Origin: Heterobilharzia americana
Taxonomy: Eukaryota > Platyhelminthes > Trematoda > Strigeidida > Schistosomatidae
DNA: 64,000 nucleotides
Direction: 5' to 3'
NCBI GenBank assembly: GCA_944470555.2
Contig: OX104129.1
Span: 66,457,747 to 66,521,746, forward strand
Positions 44,020 to 55,239 of this stretch are shown piece by piece. The notes beneath the pieces are model-generated. The model was not told where the DNA came from and made no database searches. It saw only the letters and a list, made by a program, of their open reading frames with translations. Made by a program: the position numbers and the translations under genes. Numbering within the stretch: the first letter of the stretch is position 1; each line of letters begins with the position of its first letter.

Positions 44020-45310
44020 ATGTATGTTACTCAGTTTATCGAACTTCAAAAATTCTATCCGGACAATATTTATTATTATATACTTTATTCATTATTATTT
44101 TCAATATCTGAGATATCCGTGGTTTGGCAGACCAGTACTGTTACTGGATGTGTTGGAGCCTATGGTGAGATGTCCAGGGAGGCATCCTCATCGAGTGGTG
44201 TCCGTCAAGGATGCCCACTGTCTCCATTCTTGATCAATTTCATCATAGATATTCTCATGGAGGTCTCCCTCTCGTCACCAGGTTACACAAACGTTGACCT
44301 AATCACAGGAAAGTTTTCGTCTGACCTAGAATATGCAGATGACATAGTCCTGTTAAGTGAAGACTCTGACAAGATGCAGAGTCTTCTGAACACTTTGAGT
44401 GGGAATTAGAGAATGTTCGGGATGCGGTTCTCACCACCCAAATGCGAATTGTTTCTCCAGGACTGGTATTCAACGGTGTCACGGCTAACAATAGAGAGTG
44501 AAGTGGTTGAGTGTGCCGACCACTTCACTTACCTGGAAAGTAGGATCAGCCCTACCCTGGTGGGTCAGTGGTCGACGAAATCTCTGCATGGATACAAAAG
44601 GCTCGACTGGCTTTCGCCAACATACACCACCTATGGCCCCACCGTGATATCCGTTTGTCTATTAAGGGTCGCGTGTACTGGACAGCAGTCCGCTCTGTTC
44701 TACTGTATGGCTGTGAAACATGACCATTGAAGGTGGAAGATATGAGAAGGCTTCAAATGTCTGACCACTGTCGCCTTTGTAGTACAGACAGTATTGCGTG
44801 GTGTCACCACGTGAGTAATGCAGAAGTCAGGTGTAGAGTTTTAGGGAGTAGAGGTAAATCAGTTGACGAGGTTATGAACCTTCATCGATTGAGATGGTTG
44901 GGACACGTACTACGTGTGCCTAGTCACCGATTTCCTCGTCACACAATGTTGGCTGAGGTGGGTCCAAGCTGGAAAAAGGCTCGAGGTGACCAGACTAAAA
45001 CATGGCACCAATGTATGAAGTCTCTGACTGTTGGTTTGAGCCATGTAGGACGATGCAGACTTGGTGGTCGGGGTTCGCGGGACAAGAGGAACCAGTGGTT
45101 GAAGACCCTAGGTGATATGGCTCAGAATCAATGTGAGTGGCGCAGGTGTACACACACATTATCCTCATCTCACCACTTTGTCATTCTTCCTTTCTGTCTT
45201 CTCGTACTTTATATTTCTTCCGACTGAATTTTCTTATCTTCATCTTGCTCCTCACTACCTTTCTACTTGATGTGGTGATATGAGGTGTGGCAACTTGGAC
45301 CGTTACGCAG
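44020..45310 (+). mobile_element. LINE family C, RT to 3-prime end (best copy)
   Basis: Three frames: SSSGVRQGCPLSPFLINF and DLEYADDIVLLSED (RT motifs B and C, intact YADD, 44020-44409); DHFTYLESRISP (44413-44730); LHRLRWLGHVLRVPSHRFPR and GRGSRDKRNQWLKTL (44727-45227). The 3-prime UTR ends gaggtgtggcaacttggacc. Motif A and the endonuclease are absent, so the copy is 5-prime truncated. The family is distinct from the SR2-like RTE copies; RTE- or jockey-type by motif style. Confidence 0.82.
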
Positions 45311-45373
45311 TAATGCCTGGTCCCATGCTGATTTGGATGGATGGATGGGATGACTGAAAGTGAAATGGAAATT

Positions 45374-45446
45374 TGGACCGCTGCCGGATTCGAACCAGCG
45401 ACCACTGGGTTCCCGCCTCGATGCTCTACCAACTGAGCTACGAAGT
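45374..45446 (-). repeat. tRNA-like sequence, probably SINE head or tRNA pseudogene
   Basis: The minus strand gives a 73-base tRNA-like fold: D arm GCTC/GAGC with tagctcagttgg (A box), T arm GCTGG/CCGGC with ggttcgaatcc (B box), and an acceptor stem with five of seven pairs. The anticodon stem pairs at only two or three of five positions, and position 33 is C in place of T, so it is not a functional tRNA. The spurious VAQLVEHRGGNP peptide seen here is a common sign of tRNA-derived repeats. Confidence 0.65.
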
Positions 45447-45574
45447 CAGATTGCTGACTAGATTTTGATTTCATTTCAGTCACCATGGGTTTCACCCGAC
45501 TATCATGTGAATTCATAACGTGTTCCTGCCACTCGATCATGTTCACACTGGCTGCTCGGTCAGGACTTCTCATT

Positions 45575-45670
45575 CCAATCCAAATCTAACCCGGTGGTTG
45601 CTTTTTCGAATCCCGCTGCGGTTCACATTTTCACTTCACCTTAACTCATCACCTAGTACATATACTATAT
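45575..45670 (+). repeat. tRNA-derived SINE 3-prime part
   Basis: cccggtggttgctttttcgaatcccgctgcggtt... ttaactcatcacctagta, the same body as 42399-42510, in orientation opposite to the tRNA-like head at 45374-45446. Confidence 0.55.
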
Positions 45671-46725
45671 TTAACCACAAGTTTTCTCCTAAGTCCTGGT
45701 TTCATTTGCGACCGAGCAACTACATACAGTCTTCTGTATATTGTCTCGTAACTCATATCTTTTATATAGGTGTAAGAGATACTACTTATGATTTTATGTC
45801 GAATAGTTGAGTGCCGGAGTGCTTCGGATAAACCTTCTTTCCCATTACGCAGATGATGTTCCACTAAACGATCAACATCCATTCATCAGTTCAGAAAAAT
45901 CTTAAATGGAATGGGTTTTTTGACACATGATTGTCTAGTGAAACGCTATTTAAATGTGATCAAATCTTAAAAGAATCAAGTTGAGTGGTTAGAAAGCTAC
46001 ATAGCCAAGTGTATTAGTGACAATAAGTTGTGGCATTTCACAGTGGTTTTCTCTGAAAACTCTCATGGTAAAATCATACTGATTTACTTTAAACTCTAGG
46101 AATTGATCTTACGCAAACTTGACAGACGTAGAGGTCAATCACTAATTCTTCATACTCGTAATACATCCATGAGTGTAAACTAATAAAGAACACAATAGAG
46201 TACCCAGGTGGGAATAACATATTTGAAAGATCGTGCTAAAATACCAATACATTTCAACTAAATGACAAAAGAATCGTGCACCAGCAGTGCAATGTAACAC
46301 GACAGGGTGCAAAATGGGGTGGTTGCTTGACCATGTGCCTTCATCTCAACCTCTCCGTTAAAACTATGAGGGTTAGCATCAATGTTGAACCTCGTCAAAC
46401 ACTAGGCTATTGATTCTGAGAGATTATTTGCAGCAACAACACCAGAATCTACATAGTTGACTTCATCAGCTATGATATCTCGTATAGATGTTTGGTTTTT
46501 GGAGTGGTTATGTAAAGTAGACATTGTACCATATGACCACATCGAATGGTCGTAACGCGGCGTTAGCAGTTCTCAGTATATGAAAGCAACTAGGTTGCAG
46601 CTATGACGAATACGTAACACAGTAGCTCAAGAAAAAAATACTGGCAGTCATGTCTTAATTCTCGTTTGTTTACGACATAAATAGTTATTTTATTAAAATA
46701 AATACATGTCAGTTATTGATTGTTA
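45671..46725. other. No gene recognised
   Basis: AT-rich sequence without supported features. Confidence 0.45.
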
Positions 46726-46729
46726 CTTG

Positions 46730-47010
46730 TAATTTCACGTTGCTATACTGGGTCGAACTGCTCAGTAACTGTTGGAAGGTGGGGTCTTATACGGAGCCCT
46801 AGATACTGCCCGATTACTCATCATGTTGTAATCTGCTTGGTGGCTAGCAGAGGAATCCAAGATGAGCGTTCCGTCCTACTTGGGACTCGCCATCTGGATT
46901 TACCCGCACCCCGATGAGTGATTCCTTTCTCACTGAAACTCGACCTTAATACCCCTCGCTTCAACTGCCGAAGCGTTATCCACTAAGTCACCGATACCCG
47001 TTGTACAAGA
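46730..47010 (-). repeat. Hammerhead SINE (Sm-alpha type)
   Basis: Minus strand: head with B-box-like gtttcagtgagaa-flanked gagtttc and A box near 46985-46995, core ATGGCGAG (46886-46893), tcccaagtaggacggaacgctc, then tggattcctctgctagccacc. Core changes at C3 and A6 and GGAA for GAAA predict loss of cleavage. Confidence 0.72.
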
Positions 47011-47029
47011 GGTGCCTCTTGTGCCTGAC

Positions 47030-47260
47030 TGGTCTGGGAGCACTGAACAGTTGCTTCGTCCTATTAAGGAATTCTTCAACAACGGGAACCTGTGACCCCA
47101 TCGGGGATTGAGCGGAGGAAGCCCCTTCAGGTTCCTCAGCCAGCACTTTACGCTAGGGCTGCTGAGTTAAGTAGTGGGTGCGCAGTCGTCCAGCGGTCCC
47201 AGGTTCTCAATGGTTCTCCAACTGATTTCAGTCTGTGATGAACACTAACTTGAAACCAAT
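47030..47260 (+). repeat. Decayed second-family SINE body
   Basis: gtctgggagcactgaacag at the start and tctccaactgatttcagtct near the end match the 3-prime body seen at 26180-26400 and 36730-36850. About 100 bases between (47080-47180) are unassigned. Confidence 0.4.
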
Positions 47261-47934
47261 AAATCCACACAAACTTGCAAACTGAAAATAATTTGTGACT
47301 ATCGCTTAACGATTCTGCCAGCTGCATTTGTAGAAAAATTGTCTTCTAGGGTTGAAATATATCTTTGTTTAACTACATGCTGACCTTTATGAAAATCAAT
47401 TTCTATACTGTTCAGGAAATTGTGATTGGTCAATTATTATTAAAACATTGACATCTTATTGACGTTTTGCAATGGGTTTATATCGATCATTTAACCTAAT
47501 TTCATTCCATAAATAATTCAGAAGTTAAAATAAAATGTCATTCAGTCTAGACCTCTATGCTAATTGAAGTCTGTTGATCAGATTTGCTACGTAGCCGTCA
47601 AACTAAATTATTTACAAACAGTGGTACGACTGAATATACCAAAGTACAAAAATAAGGTTTCGAATAATAGATAACTTGTTCACACTGCAGAAGACATTGC
47701 AATTCGTATTCTGAAGTTTGTCCAGTCACTCAAACGTCTATCCACGTGACGTATAAAAACATTTTACTCCAAGAATATTTTCTTTTACCTGCTTAGTAGC
47801 ATATTGAATCTTGTCACACATCACATTCCACCACCCTTAAAATTCTGATCTTTCATTATAATTATCAATTTCTTGAACCATGCTGAGTCACCTTACTTAG
47901 TAAATTAATGTTTCCGTGATCTTGATAAGGCCTC

Positions 47935-48265
47935 CTCATTACTGTTTTAGGCATTCCATAATTCTTTTTTTCAATTTCCTGATTTACTTAATTGTGGCTA
48001 GCAGAGGAATCCAGGACCCACGTTTCATCCTATTTGGAACTCATCAGCGGATGTACCTGTACCCCGTTGCGGAGTGGCTTGTCCCCACTGAGACTCAAAC
48101 CTCATACCCGTCCCTTCAAGGGCCAAAGAGCTGTCCTGTAGGCCACTGAGGCATGGTAGCCGCCTCTTTAACAACAGGTATTAGCTATAACTTTATGATA
48201 AATATCCAAGCAATATCGAGACATCTGCAAAAGAACCTATATGTCAACACAGGTCAAACAATTCG
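47935..48265 (-). repeat. Hammerhead SINE (Sm-alpha type) with intact ribozyme core
   Basis: The minus-strand head has an A box around 48143-48155 (tcagtggcctacagg) and a B box ggtttgagtctc around 48090-48101. The body ends in gtggctagcagaggaatcc complement near 47995. The tail of another unit (48190-48290) lies upstream, as in the other complete copies. Confidence 0.82.
48005..48058 (-). ncRNA. Hammerhead ribozyme with all core residues present
   Basis: Minus strand: CUGAUGAG (48040-48047), stem II UUCC-AAAU-AGGA, GAAA (48023-48026), then GUC (48015-48017) before CUGGAUUCC. Stem I pairs AUCC...G with CUGGAU with one bulged base. Stem III is extremely short, as in natural schistosome hammerheads. 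Self-cleavage would fall after the C of GUC. Among the copies in this window only this one keeps the CUGAUGAG core, GAAA and a GUC site together. Confidence 0.7.
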
Positions 48266-48309
48266 ATCCAGTAAAACAACGGAGACTTACAACTGTGTCG
48301 ACAAATAGT

Positions 48310-48505
48310 AATAATTGATATCCGTCGTACACAAGGTGGCTATCGTGTCTCAGCGGCCTAGTGGATAATGCTTTGGTCTTTGAGGCGGTGGGTATTTGGT
48401 TAGAGTACCGGTGGGAACAACAACACTCACTGGGGTCCAGGTACATCCACCTGACGAGTCCCAAATAAGACAAAATGCGTTTCCTGGACTCCTCTGCTAT
48501 GTATC
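48310..48505 (+). repeat. Hammerhead SINE (Sm-alpha type)
   Basis: A-box region cagcggcctagtggataatg (about 48350), degraded B box ggttagagtacc, core CTGACGAG (48451-48458; only the tolerated U7 changed), but AAAA replaces GAAA and the site reads tttcc. It lies about 20 bases from, and head-to-head with, the minus copy at 47935-48265. Confidence 0.75.
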
Positions 48506-49690
48506 ACCGAACAACTTACACATCCCTTTTTTGTTGTCATGTAAATATAGTATCATATACCAATGTACACCTGGGAAACGATATCACTCAAAAGAATGAC
48601 TTTTCGGTGAATATCTTAACTTTCGGGACTTCTACTAATTTTAAAAGTAATATGCATTTTGGACGAAATCCTTTCAAAGTGGGTGTAGGGATTCTAGTTC
48701 CTGCCCTCAGTTTAGTCAGTTTGCAGCATGTAAATCTGTTTTTTTTCAAAAAAAACTTCAGATGTCATATTCTCATTCAGTTCTCCTGTCGTATCAATAA
48801 ATTCCAAATTTCATGCATTTAGACCCTTTGATATATTTTAACAAAGCAAGAGAAACGAGATTTGTGAGGAACAACTAGCATCCAAGCCTTGCTCATAGAA
48901 AGGAACCCTAGTTAGCTCCCTAGATATTTTATAAAGGGAAGCCACCACATGATTTAGTGACTCATTGAACTGTGTTGAGAGGTGTCTGTTCAAGTTAATT
49001 AGGTCACTGAATCATGTAATGGCTTTACTTTGCAGAATAGCTAAGGAGTTAACCAACATTTATTCCTATGAGCAATGTCTGCACACTAGTTGCTTTTTGA
49101 AAATCTGGTACATCATGCTTTGTCAAAATTCAAAATTGTCTTTTACATTTTCTCTAATAACTTCTCTGATTAGTGGTTTCAGAAACAATACTGTACAATT
49201 CCATGTCATTGGCAGTTAACCGTCAGAAAGTGATGCTTAGCTTAGGTTTCGTGTCTGCAGGCATACATCAGAAAGGTCTACCCGATTGGCTGAGGAAACT
49301 CATCCCCCCTCGAAAACTCGAATCCACAGGCTATCACTTATTACTTGAACGGTTCGGTGATACAATATATCTAAGAGACTCTGCTTCGAATCTTAGACAG
49401 AAAATGAACTTCTGGAACCTAACGGATACACACTTTCAACATTACCATTTCACTTAAGTTACAGGCCACATTGTCAGCTTACTCAGTATACGGTTTGACA
49501 GCCACATCAGTTTCATCTAGTGACTGATGCATATACACATGAAGATATTCCAGGAGACTTCTAACACTGGTGTATTCTGTTCAGCACTTTGTAAAAGTGA
49601 AAGTTCGTGAACATTTTACAGGTTCAGTGACTCAGCGTTTGAACAGTAGTCAAAAAATTACTATTTGTTGATATGTTTTTAATTCTCTGT
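48506..49690. other. No gene recognised
   Basis: Two open frames (48475-48822 and 49173-49457) lack recognisable content. The first overlaps the SINE. Confidence 0.35.
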
Positions 49691-50010
49691 TGTTTTACTG
49701 GATTCAACTGTTTGACGACTGTTGGCATATGGGCTCCTATGCGGATGCCTCGATATTGCCTGAATATTCATTACGATAGTTTACTTGGGTGCAGATAGCA
49801 GAGGAATCCAGGACGGTTTTCGTCATGTTTGGGACTCGTCAGCTGGATGTACCTGCATCCCAGTGTGGAGTGAAGTTGTTCCCACTGGGACTCGAACCTC
49901 ATACCCGTGGCTTCAAACGCCAAAGCCTCAGTGACCTAGTGGATAACGCTTTGGACGAAATGCGTGTCCTGAATTCCTCTGCTAGCCACACGCAAATAAA
50001 TCATAGTAGT
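49691..50010. repeat. Two head-to-head hammerhead SINE copies forming a mosaic
   Basis: 49691-49925 is a minus copy: B box ggttcgagtcccagt around 49885-49895, core CTGACGAG (49835-49842), gacgaaaaccgtcctgg (GAAA and GUC kept). At about 49925 it meets a plus copy that has the A box (tcagtgacctagtggataacg) and then jumps to acgaaatgcgtgtcctgaattcc, having lost the B box and ribozyme 5-prime half. Confidence 0.72.
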
Positions 50011-50219
50011 CAAAACAGTTATGAACTTTCTGTGATGTTTATGATAAATATGTACTTGTAATGAAAACCTACTGGACGTACACATTTTTCCTGTGATATG
50101 TCTGACATGGTAAAATAACTAAAGTATGGATGTTAGTTGGATGTAGGCAGTCGGTCCTGGACTTAGGTTTCATTCTTTTCTGCCCTCGTCAACAATGTGT
50201 GTCTAAAACTACGACGGAA

Positions 50220-50305
50220 CTGATGTCCCACCTGAGATCTGAACCCACATCACCCAGTGCTGCAGTCAGAGACGTTACCAGAGAGCCTTTCGGGCTGTGA
50301 ACGAA
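50220..50305 (-). repeat. tRNA-like SINE fragment
   Basis: The minus strand has gggttcagatctc (B-box-like) and ggctctctggtaacg (A-box-like) at tRNA spacing. Family not determined. Confidence 0.4.
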
Positions 50306-51220
50306 CTCCTGTAAGACTGGATTAAGTACATCAGTTGGTCACTGGAGAGTAACTAGTTCCAGGTTATTGAGTCCTAAGGGCTGAAATGTGTATAATCCTT
50401 TTTATCACCATTCAACTGATCGGTGGAATCGATAGATCCACCAGCTTTCGACCTTCACGTTGGAACTGGGAATAGTCTATTGTAACCACTCCATCTCACT
50501 CCTCAGTCACCTAGATTTCATTGACTGATATCAAAACTAAATTATTCCTACTCCCTGCTGGTTTATCTGTAAGCAGAATGAATGAAACTCAACCAATCAA
50601 TTACTAATGTTTTTCATGTGTGTCTATCTTTGTCCTCATTTTTTGGCATTCCTATCAGACCGCCTACACTTTGAGGTCTTGTTCACTTGACATATATTTT
50701 GCTAAATACAAATAATTGCCGTTGTGTGGCTTAGATTTAAGTTATGATAGCTGAAAAGTTTTGATAGAGTTTACTTCTGGTAATGGTTTACCATGTGCTT
50801 CTTCCTAGAATGTCTCATTCATGAAAGCAACAAAAATGTATTCCTTGTATTTCTACAGTTTACTACTACTGGATCATGTACATAGTTATTGGGATTTACT
50901 GAGTTAAAGAACAGAAAAGTTAAGACTGTTTCACTTCTTTGCAATTTAAGTGGAAAACAATGAGAACGACGGCTGTAGTAAAATTTACGTGAAGTGATTT
51001 ATCGCACAGTTTCTCTTAAAACAATTGGCGAAGAGAATCTGTTAGGTGGCCTTGATTGGCAGATTAAAATCTGTGTGTGACATGGAAGAAGAATTATCCC
51101 ACTTATCCGATTACAGAAAGAGAGAAAAAAATAGATGAGATTAAGCAACCACGTGCCCATGTGCTCAGCAGTAAATGATATGGAGATGATTCAGCTCGTA
51201 TACAGAATGCCCGTCTGATA
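50306..51220. other. No gene recognised
   Basis: AT-rich sequence without supported features. Confidence 0.45.
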
Positions 51221-51224
51221 TTTG

Positions 51225-51930
51225 CTAACCTAAGTTACCTGTGGCTTCTGCGAGATATCCGTCTATCAGAAGACGAGTGTACTGCGCTGCATTGAGTTCT
51301 GTCCTGTTGTATGGTTGTGAGATATCGCTGTTAAGACTAGACGACATCGAATGGTTGCAGGTTTTTGATCACAGATGTCTTTGTACCATTGACGGTGTGA
51401 TGGAATCGCTATTTAAGCAATGTTGAGGTCAGGTGAAAGGTACTAGGTAGGACAGGGAAGTTGATTCGTGAGGTGGTGAGCTAACTTGGACATGTGCTGC
51501 GCATGCCCACTCACCGCCTGCCTCGATATGCCATGCCAGGGGAAGTTAAACTAGGATGAGAAAAGGTTTTGGGTGGGCAGATCAAGACCCGTAACCAGTT
51601 GATGAAGTGTCTCACTGCTGGCCTGAGTCGTGTGGGGAGATGTAGACTACCTGGTTGGTGTCCCCGAAACGACAGGAATCAGTAGTTGAGAATTCTTGGG
51701 GGCATGGTTGAAAATTGGTCACAATAGCACAGATATATTCACTCTTTGATACCCTCTAAAGGTTGAATACTCGCACTAACCTTCATTTTCAAATTATTTA
51801 TTCTCTCATACAACTTCATCTACTTTGATATCACTCTTTTTCTATCCACTTGTTCTTTGCCTACTACTGTGAAGTGTGGTAACTTGAGCTGATATACTTG
51901 CATGAGAAGTTCTTTGTTGATTTTACCCGT
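51225..51930 (+). mobile_element. LINE family C, C-terminal and 3-prime part
   Basis: SIRRRVYCAALSSVLLYGCE (51241-51426), then decayed lines parallel to 44727-45300: ggtgggcagatcaagacccg, gtggggagatgtagactacc, and the UTR tttctatccacttgtt and gaagtgtggtaacttgagc. Confidence 0.72.
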
Positions 51931-51984
51931 CTGAATAGAACATGAGCTACGCCTGTTGCATGATGGATGGCGAAACTACCTGAC

Positions 51985-52085
51985 TACCTAAACCACGGTA
52001 GCGGGGTTCGAACTAGTGACGTGGTAGTCCAAAGTTGTCCCCAGACCAGTGAGCCATAGCTCCACGTTCAATGCCTGTTGCGAAA
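51985..52085 (-). repeat. tRNA-derived SINE, third family
   Basis: B-box complement ggggttcgaactagtgac and A-box complement ccagtgagccatagctcc; same arrangement as 31475-31570. It directly follows the LINE family C end, as the copy at 31.5 kb does not. Confidence 0.6.
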
Positions 52086-52779
52086 CAGGTCCCCTACTTT
52101 GTTGAGTTACTACTGCACTAGGTAAAACACGAGTGGGTAACCAGGTTAACGAATAAGCCAGAGAACGGAATTACACCAACTCAAAAAATAAAATTGGCAG
52201 GTTTCATATTACCAGACTATGGTTTATTTTAGATTAGAGTAATAAAGTGAAGGAAGGGGGTTATGAAGGAATGATATTGTACAACTAAATTTCTAATAAA
52301 TCATCGAATCTAAAATAAATAAACAGCTTTATCAGAAATGATCACTGCAAATAATCAGTGTCGGTCTCAAGTCTCAAATGACCACTAAAAGTCTGCCAAG
52401 CGAGTGTGCATTATAATGACTTTGCTTCCATCTCCGACGTTTAGTAGATGTTGCTTATCAACAGGCAATATTTAGATTTCCGGAACTAGTCATTGTTTTT
52501 CCCCGACTATGTGACATCCTACTTCATAGGATTCACCATGAAACCGATAATTCTCTCCAGTGATCTCACCCAGTATTAAATTTCTAGTAAATATGTTCTA
52601 TGAATTTTGTATGGCCAAATTTTTAATAAACACGAATACATCCAAAACTGTTCTGCATAGTTGTTATCTTCAAATTACTGATCTAAATATCAATGGATAT
52701 TATGTGTATTATTCTTGTATGATTACAAATGACTGCTTGTTTGTCTATCTATAAATTAGTTTAAATTCAGCTGTCTTCC

Positions 52780-52780
<1 letters not shown>
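52086..52780. other. No gene recognised
   Basis: AT-rich sequence. Short frames only. Confidence 0.45.

Positions 52781-52782
<2 letters not shown>

Positions 52783-52841
<59 letters not shown>
52783..52841. repeat. TA dinucleotide microsatellite
   Basis: About 28 TA units, responsible for an Ile-Tyr run in a spurious minus-strand frame. Confidence 0.95.
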
Positions 52842-52843
<2 letters not shown>

Positions 52844-53905
52844 CTGTTCCATGAGGTCGTATTTTGGACACAATGATGATCGATTATACTCTTTTTAATG
52901 AGTGAATGCATGAATACATAAAGCATACTATGAGTAATTAACTCACTATTATTTCGTTCATGAAAGTAGAGGTATAGTTCAGTCCTGAAGGTATTTTGGT
53001 TGCGGATTTGAAATTCTTCCCACTTACTCTGGTTTAAGGATTCAAACAATACCAACAAGCTCTAAGTTACAACTGCGACACTGAAGGCAACACGACATTT
53101 GTACTGAATACGATAACGACTGTTCACTAAGCCATGAAAATATGTAAGAAGATGAAGACTGAATGACCACTCTGTTCGACAAAAATACATCATGACTGTA
53201 CAGTTTTCCCAAACATAAAAATACGCCGAGTTAACGATAAAATAGCTCATCCTGATTGGCTAAATGAAACGTGGAATTCTACAATAGGATTTATCGTAAC
53301 CAAACAGCTAAAAATTTCTACCTCAACAGTAAGTTGGTTAAAATGTTGTTTTCCATTTTAGCTGCTCTCCGTCTAACATCAAGCATATTTTATTTTCAGA
53401 TAAAACATGCTAAATCCCTTCACTGCATTATTTCGTTCAACTGGTAGAAGTTGAACTTTAAGCGCATAAATGACACATTGATACTTTAAGAGAATTCAGT
53501 TTTGTTGAAAAGTGTCAATAGTTGATAGTAATATGAGTTTTCGTCTGCCTTCAAGTTGTCATGAATCACTTAATCTCAATGATAGTCGAATGTCAATTAT
53601 ACAAGTAAAATGATTAACAAAACTTTTCTCCACCATGAAAAATAGATCATCTTCAAACCTGTGATAGATGAAATATGATACGCTTACTTTGCAGCTACTA
53701 TTGGGTTGTTGTCTAGGCTAAAAAGAACTAAATTATAGCAAGTTCTTGCAAACATAATTTATGACATTTTTTAATGTTCTTAGTCATATTAATGAATACT
53801 TATAGACGACTGAGAGCAGACTGGAAGGTGATTGTTAGCATAGTCAGGAATAGTTCACTAATGCAATACAAAGTACAAGAATAGTTTACTTGTTAAACGA
53901 TTGTG
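52842..53905. other. No gene recognised
   Basis: AT-rich sequence without supported features. Confidence 0.45.
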
Positions 53906-53909
53906 AGGC

Positions 53910-54450
53910 AAAACCGTTAAAAGTAGATATGAAGCATTTACGGGGTTTTGACCACCGGTGTCTTTGAAGTATTGCTCATACTCGGTCGAATCACATTGTA
54001 ATCACTGTTAAGGTCAGGTGAAAGGTAGCAGGCAAGTCAATTGATGAGGTTGTGAACACTTATTGATATGTACATGTACCCCACATGCCTACCTCGTAGT
54101 CCCACGCTAGGAGGAGGTTGATTAAGTTCGACTAGGGTTCAGGATGGCCAGAGTGAGACCTGCGACTAGTCGATGAAATCTCTTAACACCGGCCTGATTC
54201 TTGTGGGGAGATGTGGACTACCTGGTTGGCGTCCTCGAGACGACAGGAATCAGTCGTTGAGGCATCTTAGTAACATGGTTGAAAATTGGTCACAGTGGTG
54301 AGGATGTATTCGCTCCTTGATGTCCTCTAAAGCTTGAATATTCACATTGATCCAGACAACTTTGTCTACTACTGCGAAATACAGCAACTTGAGCTGATGC
54401 ATGAGTGTGAGAGGTTCTACGTTGATTTTGTCAGTCGATCAAGAAATTCC
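53910..54450 (+). mobile_element. LINE family C, decayed 3-prime part
   Basis: Follows the 51225-51930 copy line for line (ttttgaccaccggtgtcttt; gtggggagatgtggactacc; cctcgagacgacaggaatca; cacagtggtgaggatgtatt) with many changes. Part of the UTR is missing before gcaacttgagctgatgca. Confidence 0.68.
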
Positions 54451-55235
54451 CACCTAGATACCCTAAAACGTCTTACTCGTTTACACTAGTCTTAGAAATG
54501 ATCACTACTTATTGATGTATGCTATTCATTAACCCCATTTTCTAAGGCCTGACATAAGTAAACAAGAGCTCTAATCCACTTTTGAAATATTTCGGTTGAG
54601 TCAGTAAATTTTTTATTTGACCATGTCTCATCTACCAGATGCTGGCTGGAAAAATGTTGACTAAAAAGTTGGTTGTCCACTGTCTCTGTAGTCGACGTTA
54701 CTTCAAGAAACCTATGTAACCTAGCGATTGAACAACTACCAGACATGAAATGACATACTTGATAAAATCAGCTTCTATATAAGTAGTACTTTATAGTGAT
54801 GGGTCACTGGAGTAACTCATCTCATGTATGAAAAAATTTGGGCATTGGGTAAATTGTATTCATTATTTTGGTATTGGGATTAGTATTTCCCAATGAATGT
54901 AAAACAAAAATGTTTCAACTGATGTCTCACTACTGAATGCTGCTAATATCTTTATCAAAGTTATAGTAAACCGGAATTTACAATATCCAAGCTTATATAT
55001 GATAACTTCAAAAGTTTTTTTCTGCATGAATAGTTCTGCGTCGTCAGAATTGTACAATATAAGATGATATCCATATGTAGTGTGTGAGTTACAGATTGAG
55101 ATTTGCATGTACACACGTGTCGATAGTTCTTATCGTATATACGATGGTTATGTCAGTTGTGGGGGTGGGCTGGGACCAGGTCAAACTACGTTTTACTCCC
55201 TTATTCCTATTTAGACAATCATGATTCCACTTAAT
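54451..55235. other. No gene recognised
   Basis: A 74-codon minus-strand frame (54522-54746) has no recognisable content. Confidence 0.35.
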
Positions 55236-55239
55236 GTGA

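Noticed and set aside
45374..45446. Functional tRNA gene
   Set aside because: A and B boxes and T and D arms are good, but the anticodon stem does not pair and position 33 is not T. Similar sequences nearby are SINE parts.
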